Origin: Desulfobacterales bacterium
GTDB taxonomy: Bacteria; Desulfobacterota; Desulfobacteria; Desulfobacterales; JAHEIW01
DNA: 64,000 nt
Direction of reading: 5' to 3'
Assembly: GCA_030066985.1 (NCBI GenBank)
Contig: JASJAN010000024.1
Span: forward strand, 62,001-126,000
Below the pieces are notes generated by a model that searched no databases, was not told the DNA's origin, and saw nothing but the letters and a program-made list of their open reading frames with translations. Positions 1 through 8,392 of the stretch are shown in pieces. A program made the translations under genes and the position numbers. The stretch's first letter is position 1, and each line of letters starts with the position of its first letter.

Positions 1-323
1 ACTGCGGCCACCATAACGTTATCAAGGACGGATAATTTGGGAAATGGTACGGGGATCTGGAAAGTTCGGGACAGGCCCCGGTGGCACATCTCTTCAGGTG
101 AGCAAGTTGTGGTTTCCTCCTCCATAAAATGAACCGACCCTGAAGTGGCGTTATTCAGCCCGGCGAGGGCATTGAGCAAGGTGGTTTTACCGGCGCCGTT
201 AGGACCGATCAGTCCCATGATTTCACCCTCTTTAACAGTCATGGTGACCCGGTTAACTGCCACTAGACCGCCAAAGCGCTTGGTCAATTCCTTGGTTTGA
301 ATGACAACATTATTGTTAGCCAT
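1..323 (-). CDS. livG: LivG-like branched-chain amino acid ABC transporter ATPase, N-terminal part
   Basis: Reverse-strand frame opening with ATG at 323 and running off the left edge, about 107 codons visible. The translation has the Walker A motif GPNGAGKTT about 40 residues in and the segment CHRGLSRTFQIP typical of LivG. It would be one of two cytoplasmic ATPases energising a Liv-type (HAAT) importer. It lies 84 bp downstream of a substrate-binding protein gene in the same direction, separated by a hairpin, so it is probably the second transporter gene of this leftward operon; permease genes are presumably beyond the window. Truncated only by the window edge. Confidence 0.9.
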   Translation of the reverse strand, partial: MANNNVVIQTKELTKRFGGLVAVNRVTMTVKEGEIMGLIGPNGAGKTTLLNALAGLNNATSGSVHFMEEETTTCSPEEMCHRGLSRTFQIPVPFPKLSVLDNVMVAA

Positions 324-342
324 ATGTCCCCACTACAATGTG

Positions 343-390
343 CAGCATATTAATAAAAATAGGGGAGGGGCGATGATTTGCCCCTTCCCC
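343..390 (-). terminator. Hairpin between binding-protein gene and livG (attenuator or partial terminator)
   Basis: On the reverse strand a G+C-rich stem (arms 380-390 and 362-371) is followed by the T-rich stretch TATTTTTATT. It lies between the binding-protein stop at 408 and the livG start at 323. Such hairpins commonly lower transporter gene expression relative to the abundant binding protein or protect its 3' end; the role here is inferred. Confidence 0.6.
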
Positions 391-407
391 GGGTCAATTA
401 TTGGCTT

Positions 408-1661
408 TTATTTGGGTACCATGAAGTCCATTTCTTTTTCGGCCAGCGGAAAGATGGTGTAAGCCTTGCCGCCTTTGTATTGGATAACCGGCATGAACCA
501 ATGGTCGCCATCCGTCACCGGATCCGGATAGAGATCAGGAGTGAACTTGTACTCCTTCATCATAATGGCGCCGTCGTTAACGCCATAGGTCAGCTTGCCG
601 GTGGCCATCTCCTCAAGCATGACTTTGTGGATAGATGCGCTGTCCAGTTTGCCTTCTCTTTCAAGGGTACGGTTAAGAACCTTGAGAAACATACCGGCTG
701 CATCGTAGGAAATACCACCAGCTGAGGCGGCTGGTTTAAACTTATATGTTTTCTCAAACTTCTGGCGATAGGCTTCGGAGCGGGGGCCCCATTTGACATT
801 CATGTCAACGATGCCATTGGAGCTTCTGCCGGTCAGCTGGTACCATTCCCCTACCCATCCCAGACCATCGACGATCAGAAGGGAGTTCAAACCGACCTCG
901 CGGGCCTGTTTGATAAAAGCGGAAACGGATGCGGCGGCGGTGTTGGTGATGGTCACCAGCGGAACGCCGGCCTTTTTATACTTGGTCAGCAGGGGATAAA
1001 AATCGGTCTGGCCAATCTGCATATAGTCTTCCTCTTTGATTGTCCAGCCATAATCTTTGATGTTCTGCTTGGCAGCCACAATCCAATCCCGTCCCCAGTC
1101 GGTTTCTTCGGCCGAAACACCCACGAGTTTATTACCGGGTTTCCAGGTTGTATTCTTTGAGGCCCAGTTGACGAAATCAAAATAGAGCTTCGCGGACAGC
1201 GCCGGATAGGACCAGAATTTGAACCAGTAACCTTTATATTGCTCATTGCCGCGGATCTTATCGGTGATGGTTTTGGCGGCACCCATGGAACCCATATGGG
1301 GAATCTTATATTTGACGGACTGATCGACACAGGCCATGGCCACCGAGCTGTGCCACCCGCCCAGACCGACCTGCATGCCTTTTCTTTCGATGGCTTCAAC
1401 GTAGGCATTGGTCGCTTTGGCCGGGTCACTCTGGGAATCGATGAAAATGATTTTCAGTTTGTAGTCGCCGACCTTGTTGCCCGCCTCTTCCAGCTTCATC
1501 AGCAGGCTGTTTTTAATACTGGCACCGGATTGAGCCGCCGGACCGGTGAACGGTCCCATCAAACCAACCACGAGCTCCTTTTCCGCGCCTGCATTCACTG
1601 CCACAAATGACATCAGAAAAAATGCAGCAATAACGATTGATAGAAAGCGTTTTGTGCGCAT
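408..1661 (-). CDS. Branched-chain amino acid-type ABC transporter substrate-binding protein
   Basis: A 417-residue periplasmic-binding-protein fold type I protein (LivJ/HAAT family). Residues 1 to about 24 form a Sec signal peptide (MRTKRF, hydrophobic core, cleavage near AGA), followed by the family opening VVGLMGPFTGPAAQSG. ATG 1661 is chosen over upstream in-frame starts because AAAGGAGG precedes it at good spacing and the signal peptide begins there. It lies 169 bp downstream of an MttB-family methyltransferase on the same strand and before livG, which suggests it binds the methylated substrate of that enzyme, for example a betaine or methylamine derivative. The ligand cannot be read from sequence; the protein is rich in Trp and Tyr, but a cation cage is only a guess. 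Stop TAA. Confidence 0.9.
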   Translation of the reverse strand: MRTKRFLSIVIAAFFLMSFVAVNAGAEKELVVGLMGPFTGPAAQSGASIKNSLLMKLEEAGNKVGDYKLKIIFIDSQSDPAKATNAYVEAIERKGMQVGLGGWHSSVAMACVDQSVKYKIPHMGSMGAAKTITDKIRGNEQYKGYWFKFWSYPALSAKLYFDFVNWASKNTTWKPGNKLVGVSAEETDWGRDWIVAAKQNIKDYGWTIKEEDYMQIGQTDFYPLLTKYKKAGVPLVTITNTAAASVSAFIKQAREVGLNSLLIVDGLGWVGEWYQLTGRSSNGIVDMNVKWGPRSEAYRQKFEKTYKFKPAASAGGISYDAAGMFLKVLNRTLEREGKLDSASIHKVMLEEMATGKLTYGVNDGAIMMKEYKFTPDLYPDPVTDGDHWFMPVIQYKGGKAYTIFPLAEKEMDFMVPK

Positions 1662-1830
1662 CGTGAATCCTCCTTTTGCTATGTCCTCGGTTAATGAAAT
1701 GTATGCTGAGCATCTATCCATCCCAAAACAAATCGCACGTATAATTAAGGATATGGCGGCTGAGCACATTTCTTTCCAAATTCAATATCAATGATTGCTG
1801 TGGGTATCACCTCCTTTTCATGATTTACTT

Positions 1831-3252
1831 TTATTCATTTTTGCGTCTCGTCACGTATTCGGTAAGCATCTGTTCGATATCTGAATCTATGTCAGGTTTT
1901 ACGTATTCTGCAAGTCTTTGTTCTAGCAGCGCCGTGGCTGATTCCTTCAGCGTTTTTTTGCCGGCATTCGCCCAGGATTCGTAATCAACGCGGCTCATCA
2001 GACTGGGCAGATAAAATTCGGAGCGGCAGTGTTCGAAAGTTCGGTCATGGGTAAGATATTCGCCGCCGACGCCCACTTCTTTGATGGTGGGTAGATCGAT
2101 GCGATCATTGCTCACATCAAGAGGTCTTAGGTATCGTCGCAGCATTCCGCACAATTCTTCATCCGCCAGAAACTTTTCGTAACTCATGGCAATGTACGAA
2201 CCCAGGATGCCGCAGGCGTGTAAAATGAAATTGGCACCACTCAGGATGGTTTGGGAGAGTGCAAAGGTGGACTCGATGCCGGCTTGCATATCCGGGAAAT
2301 GGGCATCGGTAAGGCCGCCGCTGCCCCTGCTGGGCAGGCCATAAAATTGGGCCATCTGCATAGTGGCATTTTGAATCATGGCCAGTTCGGGCGCCCCGAT
2401 GGCCAGCGCGCCGGTTCTCATCTCGGTGATCGTCGACGTTGTCCCATAGACAACCGCAGACCCGGGATTCACCAGTTGCGCCAAAATGATACCGGCCAGA
2501 ACCTCTGCATTTTGAACCGCCAGAAGACCGGGAAGCGTTACCGGGCCGGTGGCGCCGGCTTGCATCAAAAGGGCCACCATATTCGCCTGTCCGTGGCGTG
2601 CATATTCGATCAGGGCACCGGCCATTTCAGCGGAATATTGCAACGGCGAAAGCGAACTGATGATGCCCATCAGGACGGGCCGGTCTTTAATTTTGTCTTT
2701 CCCGCCCCAGGCGATACCGGCCATTTCAATGGAATCGATGGCCGCCTGGCGCGATACCGAACTGCCCAGACAGGGTTTGTCACATAGAACAAAATTCGAG
2801 AAAACCTGATCCAGGTGTGCGGTTTCGGCCGGTCGATCCGATGGCTCCACCATCAGGCAGCCATTCATATCAACGTATTTGGAGGTCTGCACCAGTTTAC
2901 AAAAATTGTCATAATCGTCCATGACGGCTTCTCTTTGTTCGCCGTCCTTGCTGATCATAAATGGGCTGCCGTAACCGGGCGCTATGACAAGGTTATCGCC
3001 CCCGATAGTAACACTTTTATCGGGATTGCGCCCTTCGATCACAAATTCAGTAGGCGCTGATTCCAGTGCTTTGTCAACGAGGTCTTCTTCGAAAAAAACC
3101 ACATTGCCATCGATGCGCGCACCGGCCCCCTTAAAGATTTCCAGTGCTTCGGGTTCATGGAAGGCAACACCCAAATCCTTGTAAATCTCAAGTGTTGCCC
3201 GATGCAATTTATTGAAATCTTCTTTACTTAGTAGATGCATCCGCTCATACAT
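1831..3252 (-). CDS. MttB-family (COG5598) methyltransferase without pyrrolysine
   Basis: A 473-residue member of the trimethylamine methyltransferase (MttB) superfamily. No in-frame amber interrupts it, so it belongs to the non-Pyl branch whose characterised members demethylate quaternary amines such as glycine betaine (MtgB) and hand the methyl to a corrinoid protein. Family segments include YGLPSRGSGG and TDAHFPDMQA (about residues 304-324) and the C-terminal GGEYLTHDRTFEHC. It is followed on the same strand by a substrate-binding protein and livG, and has no corrinoid gene beside it. A good sigma-54 promoter lies about 105 bp upstream, with TyrR-box-like palindromes further upstream and the sigma-54 activator gene divergent. 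The substrate is unknown. Stop TAA. Confidence 0.9.
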   Translation of the reverse strand: MYERMHLLSKEDFNKLHRATLEIYKDLGVAFHEPEALEIFKGAGARIDGNVVFFEEDLVDKALESAPTEFVIEGRNPDKSVTIGGDNLVIAPGYGSPFMISKDGEQREAVMDDYDNFCKLVQTSKYVDMNGCLMVEPSDRPAETAHLDQVFSNFVLCDKPCLGSSVSRQAAIDSIEMAGIAWGGKDKIKDRPVLMGIISSLSPLQYSAEMAGALIEYARHGQANMVALLMQAGATGPVTLPGLLAVQNAEVLAGIILAQLVNPGSAVVYGTTSTITEMRTGALAIGAPELAMIQNATMQMAQFYGLPSRGSGGLTDAHFPDMQAGIESTFALSQTILSGANFILHACGILGSYIAMSYEKFLADEELCGMLRRYLRPLDVSNDRIDLPTIKEVGVGGEYLTHDRTFEHCRSEFYLPSLMSRVDYESWANAGKKTLKESATALLEQRLAEYVKPDIDSDIEQMLTEYVTRRKNE

Positions 3253-3368
3253 AGTACTCCACCTATCACTAATGCGACAATTTTTTCAAGGGAATTATAA
3301 TTTTTATTTTAAGTTAAATGATTGAATGTTATTTATTTATCAAATTTTTACCTAATCTTTTATGTCAC

Positions 3369-3384
3369 TGCAAAAAAGGAGCCA
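3369..3384 (-). promoter_or_regulatory. Sigma-54 promoter for MttB-family/binding-protein operon
   Basis: Reverse strand reads TGGCTC-N5-TTGCA, one mismatch from the -24/-12 consensus TGGCAC-N5-TTGCA, with GG and GC exactly 10 bases apart. Transcription would start near 3358, leaving a leader of about 105 bases before the ATG at 3252. The nearest gene on the other side encodes a sigma-54 activator. Confidence 0.7.
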
Positions 3385-3552
3385 CAGATATCGTTTATTG
3401 CTGACCCAAAAAAATTTGGACCGAAAGTGGTCCAAGACATTTTTCAACAAGATAAATCACGCGATATGAATGACTTAGCGAAGAATCGGTTTAGAGTCCG
3501 CGTTGATTTAAAGGATCAAATTTGAATACCTGAAACCATGTTTGCATAAAAC

Positions 3553-3570
3553 TGATTCATAAATGCATCA
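3553..3570. promoter_or_regulatory. TyrR-box-like operator, site A
   Basis: TGATTC-N6-GCATCA, an 18-bp imperfect palindrome with six-base half sites, about 180 bp upstream of the -24 element at 3369-3384. The same 6-N6-6 layout recurs at 3675, 10010, 10076 and 10132. Confidence 0.6.
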
Positions 3571-3674
3571 TCTTCTTTTTTGCTTTTGGCAAAATGCTGT
3601 AGGTAAAAGACTATCAGTTGTGTATTTTAAGAACTGAAGAACGATTAATGGTTTTATTTTAAAAATATAAAAAT

Positions 3675-3692
3675 TGATTCAAAAATGAATCA
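3675..3692. promoter_or_regulatory. TyrR-box-like operator, site B
   Basis: TGATTC-N6-GAATCA, a perfect palindrome of the same layout, roughly midway between the sigma-54 promoter and the activator start. It could serve as enhancer for the leftward operon and as autoregulatory site of the activator. Confidence 0.6.
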
Positions 3693-3893
3693 ATTCAGAT
3701 TCATTTTGAGTCGCCGCCTTAGGGTTAATGCCTTTCTATATTTTGGACAGCCTGAGAAACAGGCGCCTATCGTTTGACCTGCAGCGTATTTGCTGCTACC
3801 CAGAATCTTTAGCGCCAAAAGGCGCTGCCAAACGCGGTCAACACCCAACAGCTAAACAATGGATTAGGCCATTTAGCTATAAAGGACATCATC

Positions 3894-5630
3894 ATGCAGA
3901 ATATCACCTACGAGCATATCTTTAACTCGACCAGCAACGGTGTCATCGCTATCGATGCGAGCGGACGCATTGTTTTAATCAATCATCAGGCCGCAAACAT
4001 TCTGCAGTTGGATCAAAAAGATGTTATCGCTGCCCAGATTACAAATGTGTTACCGCTGACCGGGCGTCTGATGATCAAATGTCTCGAAAGCGGTCAGCCG
4101 CAATTGGGACGTCACATTGTCGGCAAAAAAATAAGTCTGGTTGTGAGCGTCACGCCTATCAAGGACGGAAATCGCATACTGGGCGCAATGGGGAATTTTC
4201 AGAAATTACAGGACTTTGAAGATTCGGCCCAGCAGTTGGAATCGTATCGCCGATTGAATGTCCAACTGGAGGCGATTTTTAAATCCTCATCCGATGGCAT
4301 TTGGCTGTGTGACGGCAACGGCAAAATACTCAATATCAATAAAGCCTCTGAAAAGATCAACGCCATTAAAGGCAAGGATGTTGTCGGCAAAAATGTGCGT
4401 GAAATCGTGGCAGAAGGCCTGATAGATCGATCGGTAACGCTGGAGGTATTGGAGACCGGACGGCAGGTCAGTCTTTTGCAAAACCTCAAAAGGACGAACA
4501 AATATTTGCTGGTTACCGGCACACCGGTCTTTGATCAGCGCGGGCAAATTTCTCTGGTGGTGGTCAACGAACGTGACATGACCCAACTGAACACGATGAA
4601 AGAACAGCTGGCCCAAACACGCATGGAAACACAAAGATTTAAAGACGAACTTGTGGAATTAAGCTTGTTGGAACTGAAGGAACAGGAAATCATCGCCCAA
4701 AGCGAAGAAATGCGCCAGGTTCTAAGGGTCGCGATTAAGCTCGCTAAAATGGAGGCCTCTGATATTCTGATCTTAGGCGAAACCGGAACCGGCAAAGGAC
4801 TATTGGCGAAATTTATCCATCACTACAGCAACCGGAAAGATAAAGCGTTTATTCAGATCAACTGTGCGGCGCTACCCGAAACCCTGTTGGAGGCCGAACT
4901 TTTCGGTTATGAAAAAGGGGCGTTTACCGGTGCCCGGGAAAGCGGCAAAATCGGGCTTTTTGAATTGGCCCATGAAGGCACCCTATTTTTAGATGAAATC
5001 GGCGAGCTGCCGCTTTCGGTTCAGGCTAAACTTTTAAAATACCTGGACGACCATGAAATTATGCGCCTGGGCGGCATTAAACCCAAAAAGGTAGACTGTA
5101 CTATCATTGCGGCCACCAACCGTAACCTGGAAGCCCGTAGTCGTCAACGTAAATTCCGGCAGGATTTATTTTTTCGCTTAAATACATTTGTAATGCAAAT
5201 TCCGCCGCTAAGAGAAAGGCCGGATGATATTTTTGAAATGGTCAATCATTTATTGGATAGATATAACCAGCAATACCGACTCAAACGCCGAATCTCCCCA
5301 AAAGCCATGCAGTATCTAAAATCACATTCTTTTCCCGGCAATGTGCGCGAATTGAAGAACATCATGAAAATGGCTGTTCTTATGAGTGAAACGGATTCTT
5401 TGGATGAATATATCTTGCGGAATTTAAAAATGCCTGTATTCGAACAGATCGAAAACGGTCAGAGGCCCGGGAGCCAGAAGAGTTTAATAGAGGAGACCAG
5501 CGCCTATGAAAAAAGATTATTGCAAAACGCCATGACCAGCTATAAAACGACGCGTGAAATGGCCCGTTTTCTGGGAATCAATCAATCGACGGTTGTTCGC
5601 AAAATGAAAAAGCACGCTCTGTCGTGGTAA
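3894..5630 (+). CDS. Sigma-54-dependent transcriptional activator, PAS-PAS-AAA+-HTH (TyrR/RocR type)
   Basis: A 578-residue enhancer-binding protein. Two PAS domains (about 5-100 and 125-225) are followed by a short coiled coil (230-265) and an AAA+ domain with Walker A GETGTGKG (295-302), the sigma-54 contact loop GAFTGA (342-347) and Walker B LFLDEIG (364-370). The C-terminal HTH (about 550-578) contains the segment [18 protein letters not shown], like TyrR-type regulators. There is no receiver domain, so a small ligand or redox signal sensed by PAS is likely. AAAGGACATC precedes the ATG. It is divergent from a sigma-54-driven methyltransferase operon and probably controls it through the nearby palindromes. 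Stop TAA. Confidence 0.92.
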   Translation: MQNITYEHIFNSTSNGVIAIDASGRIVLINHQAANILQLDQKDVIAAQITNVLPLTGRLMIKCLESGQPQLGRHIVGKKISLVVSVTPIKDGNRILGAMGNFQKLQDFEDSAQQLESYRRLNVQLEAIFKSSSDGIWLCDGNGKILNINKASEKINAIKGKDVVGKNVREIVAEGLIDRSVTLEVLETGRQVSLLQNLKRTNKYLLVTGTPVFDQRGQISLVVVNERDMTQLNTMKEQLAQTRMETQRFKDELVELSLLELKEQEIIAQSEEMRQVLRVAIKLAKMEASDILILGETGTGKGLLAKFIHHYSNRKDKAFIQINCAALPETLLEAELFGYEKGAFTGARESGKIGLFELAHEGTLFLDEIGELPLSVQAKLLKYLDDHEIMRLGGIKPKKVDCTIIAATNRNLEARSRQRKFRQDLFFRLNTFVMQIPPLRERPDDIFEMVNHLLDRYNQQYRLKRRISPKAMQYLKSHSFPGNVRELKNIMKMAVLMSETDSLDEYILRNLKMPVFEQIENGQRPGSQKSLIEETSAYEKRLLQNAMTSYKTTREMARFLGINQSTVVRKMKKHALSW

Positions 5631-5943
5631 CCATACAGTCGGGCAAAATAAAAAAGTGTATCAAAATTAATTTAAAATAACTGAATTTTACAGGTTAAGC
5701 CCGTTACCCGCTTGTCCGCCTCAGGCGGGTTGGCCCGTTTGCCAGTTAGTTAAAAAACCTACAATTTCCCCTTTTCAATGCGCTCTACGTGCTCAATACC
5801 GTTTTGTGCGAAGATTCGGCCGGCTCAACCGGCTCAACGGGCTCAACCGGCCAACTTATAAAGTTGAACAAATAATTTATATCTTCTAATAGAAAAAACT
5901 AATCTCTAGAAACTATCTCCTAAAGTGAAAGAAAGGTTGAAAT
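5631..5943. repeat. Intergenic gap with dispersed palindromic repeat (R2 family)
   Basis: A 313-bp gap. Bases 5696-5750 carry a GCCCGTTACCCGCTTG / TCCGCCTCAGGCGGG / TTGGCCCGTT module also found at 35643-35695 and, inverted, at 31376-31433. Bases 5818-5855 repeat GGCTCAACCGG/GGCTCAACGGG units. No promoter for the following aminotransferase could be assigned with confidence. Confidence 0.7.
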
Positions 5944-7128
5944 ATGGACCACGTACTCTGGTGCAATAAACATCCGCTGTTTCTGCCCGATATTGCTAAA
6001 GGTGAGGGCTGTTACCTGTATGACCTTCAGGGCCGCAAATATCTCGACCTGGAATCGGGAATATGGTGCCTACCGCTGGGCCATTGCCATCCTCAAATTA
6101 ATGCTGCCATCAGGGCGCAGTCCGATGAGATCATGCATTCCGGTTACACCTATGGCAATCCCATAATTGAAGAGGCATCGCAGGCGGTACTTGATATTCT
6201 AGATCTGCCGGACGGCAAGTGTGTCTTTTTGAGCTCCGGCAGTGAGGCTGTGGAATTCGGCGTTCAGGTTATCCGGAAAATTTCGGACAGGCCGCTGGTG
6301 CTCACCCTTTCCGACTCCTTTCTGGGGTCCTATGGATCAGCTGGCAAAAAGCAGATAGAGGAATGGGTCCTCTTCGACTGGCAGCGGTGCCGTACATGCA
6401 GTTCTTCAGAGGAATGTGACCCGCAATGTCCTTATTTTTCCGAAATTCCGTTCAGCCGCCTCGGGGGTTTTGTGTTTGAGCCCGGCAGTTCATCGGGTCT
6501 TGTGCGTTTTCCGCCAAAAGCATTTATTCAAAATGTCGTCAAATTTATCCGCCAGCACGATGGCTTCATCCAGATAAATGAAATCACAACCGGACTCGGA
6601 CGCACCGGCAAATGGTTTGGATTTCAACACTATGACATCAAACCGGATATTGTTTCCATGGGCAAAGGATTGGGCAACGGCTATCCGGTCAGTGCCATAG
6701 CTATGACACCGGACATCATCGCGAAGTTAAGCGAAATGGGTTTTTACTACTTCCAATCACACCAAAACGATCCGCTCGGATGTGCCGCCGCAAAAGCCGT
6801 CATCACCACCCTGCAAAAAGAAAGCATCATTGAAAAGAGTAAATCCGTTACCGAATATCTCAACGACAGGCTGCAACAATTGGCTGAAAAACATGCCATT
6901 ATTCAGGAAATCAGAGGCAGGGGATTGATGATTGCGATTGAATTCAGCGACAAGCTGCCAGATGATGTCTTATCGGACTTATATGCCCAATGTATTCAGC
7001 GGGGTCTTATTTTAGCAAAGCGCCCGGGATTGAATGTATTTCGCATCGACCCCCCCTTGATTATCCAGAAAGAAGATATTGATCAGTTTCTGGAAACCTT
7101 TGATCAACTATTGACGAACATGAGTTGA
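5944..7128 (+). CDS. Class III PLP-dependent aminotransferase, atypical (Asp to Asn, Cys-rich insert)
   Basis: A 394-residue fold-type I aminotransferase. The catalytic lysine is visible in SMGKGLGNGYPVS (K241) and the class III signature as INEITTGLGRTGKW. The residue normally Asp in the DEV motif, which pairs with the pyridine nitrogen of PLP, is Asn here (N212). A four-Cys cluster, C149-x2-C-x5-C-x3-C162, sits where most relatives have none and could bind metal. Related subfamilies with an NE motif may exist, so this need not mean loss of activity. GAAAGG precedes the ATG. A transporter-like gene follows by 26 bp, probably co-transcribed. Substrate unknown. Stop TGA. Confidence 0.85.
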   Translation: MDHVLWCNKHPLFLPDIAKGEGCYLYDLQGRKYLDLESGIWCLPLGHCHPQINAAIRAQSDEIMHSGYTYGNPIIEEASQAVLDILDLPDGKCVFLSSGSEAVEFGVQVIRKISDRPLVLTLSDSFLGSYGSAGKKQIEEWVLFDWQRCRTCSSSEECDPQCPYFSEIPFSRLGGFVFEPGSSSGLVRFPPKAFIQNVVKFIRQHDGFIQINEITTGLGRTGKWFGFQHYDIKPDIVSMGKGLGNGYPVSAIAMTPDIIAKLSEMGFYYFQSHQNDPLGCAAAKAVITTLQKESIIEKSKSVTEYLNDRLQQLAEKHAIIQEIRGRGLMIAIEFSDKLPDDVLSDLYAQCIQRGLILAKRPGLNVFRIDPPLIIQKEDIDQFLETFDQLLTNMS

Positions 7129-7154
7129 TGATGGATCGTCGATGAGGCATTTTC

Positions 7155-8102
7155 ATGCATGACATCGCGTCGATTGCCGGTAAATTAGCCGGCGTCATAT
7201 CGCTTTCGGCATATGCTCCTTATATCCTGTCGATATTGCGAAAGGAGACAAAGCCCAACCGGGCGAGCTGGATCATCTGGGCGATTGTCAGCACCATCAT
7301 TGCGTTGAGCTATCGAGAGGCCGGTGCCAGTTATGCTTTTCTGGCACCCGTCGGGTATGTGATTGGCTCGACTATCGTATTTATCCTTTCCATCCGACAT
7401 GGTGTCGGCGGGTGGACACCTTTTGATCGCAGATGCCTGATCGGGGCGGCAATCAGTCTGGTGCTATGGTGGGTTTTTAATTCTCCGATGAGCGCCCTGT
7501 TGATCAATCTGTTCATTAACCTTCTGGGTACCCTGCCAACAATGCGCAAAGCCTGGTATCAACCCGAAACCGAAAGCAAGGTGGCATGGAGTTTGTTTTC
7601 CCTGGGAAGCATTATCAACCTGTTTGCCGTTGAAAGCTGGACTTTTTCCATGGCCGTCTATCCGGTATCAATGATTTTTTTAATTGGTATGGTGACGGTT
7701 CCTGTATTGTGGACGAGGAGGCCCCGGGTTATGGGCAATAATTTGGACTGGGAAAAATGTCCGTATCGTGCCGAAATGAATGCGGAAGGCGGAACGGTAT
7801 GCAGATTCGGGTTCCCAACTTTTGAAGCGTCCGTAAAAAATGACGCGCCAAACGGCAGGTTGAATGCAGGCGATTGGGTCAAAAAGGGCGTCGATTTATA
7901 TAAATCTGGTGATTATCAAAAAGCAATTCATGCCTTTTCAATCGCTATTGATTTAGATGTAGCTTTATCTGAGGCTTATTTAACCCGGGCAGTGGCTTAC
8001 TACAAACTTGGGGATAAAAAACAGGCGATTAAAAACTTGGCGGTTGCAGCAAAGTTAGACAATAAGAATGCGCGCGTCTTGTTGAAGAAGCTCACCGGTT
8101 AG
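7155..8102 (+). CDS. SemiSWEET/PQ-loop-like membrane protein fused to TPR domain
   Basis: A 315-residue protein. The N-terminal two thirds has about six to seven hydrophobic segments in two units, with PQ-loop-like stretches YAPYILSILRKETKPNRASW and LGTLPTMRKAWYQPETESK, reminiscent of MtN3/SemiSWEET small-solute carriers. After residue about 230 a soluble domain carries a TPR pair (GVDLYKSGDYQKAIHAFSIA and AYYKLGDKKQAIKNLAVAAK). The fusion is unusual. It lies 26 bp downstream of the class III aminotransferase, suggesting the pair handles one amine or amino acid. Stop TAG, with an in-frame TAA nine codons later. Transport function is inferred. Confidence 0.7.
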   Translation: MHDIASIAGKLAGVISLSAYAPYILSILRKETKPNRASWIIWAIVSTIIALSYREAGASYAFLAPVGYVIGSTIVFILSIRHGVGGWTPFDRRCLIGAAISLVLWWVFNSPMSALLINLFINLLGTLPTMRKAWYQPETESKVAWSLFSLGSIINLFAVESWTFSMAVYPVSMIFLIGMVTVPVLWTRRPRVMGNNLDWEKCPYRAEMNAEGGTVCRFGFPTFEASVKNDAPNGRLNAGDWVKKGVDLYKSGDYQKAIHAFSIAIDLDVALSEAYLTRAVAYYKLGDKKQAIKNLAVAAKLDNKNARVLLKKLTG

Positions 8103-8240
8103 CCCATCATCTTTGCAATATACTGCTAATTAAAAAATACCCTAATTGAGACTAATAATGCAATAAGCTAATGATATTCTGTGACTTTATTTTTATTATA
8201 TGCAGGGACCAAAGACAAGATCGTATAGGGGGAATTGACT

Positions 8241-8392
8241 AGAAGTGGTTTCAAAACCTCAGATCAGGTTCAAGGGCAAGGCGGCCCGCGAATTGAAAGT
8301 GGAGCGTACACGTTAGTACGTGAGCATTTCAATTTGCGGGGCAACGCAGCCATTGGGCCTTAGTCCGCCGGAGGCGGATTGAAACCACTTCT
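8241..8392. repeat. MITE-like element R1, copy 1
   Basis: A 152-bp element bounded by perfect 14-bp inverted repeats AGAAGTGGTTTCAA / TTGAAACCACTTCT and flanked by T and A, so a TA target duplication is possible. Inside are hairpins including CGTAC-N6-GTACG and an AAATTGAAA-type stem. A second copy lies at 12065-12271. It abuts the end of the leftward MttB-family gene, whose TAG stop takes its last two bases from the element. The rest of the 8103-8390 gap shows nothing else. Confidence 0.75.

Larger units (their letters stand above)
3253..3893. other. Divergent regulatory intergenic region
   Basis: A 641-bp AT-rich gap between the MttB-family gene and the sigma-54 activator. It holds a leftward sigma-54 promoter (3369-3384), two TGATTC-N6-palindromes (3553-3570 and 3675-3692) and two small perfect hairpins near the activator (GCAGC/GCTGC at 3781-3796; AGCGCC/GGCGCT at 3811-3826). 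No convincing coding sequence was seen. Confidence 0.7.

Noticed and set aside
3697-3712. A third palindrome (AGATTC...GAGTC) next to site B
   Set aside because: Half sites and spacer do not fit the 6-N6-6 pattern.
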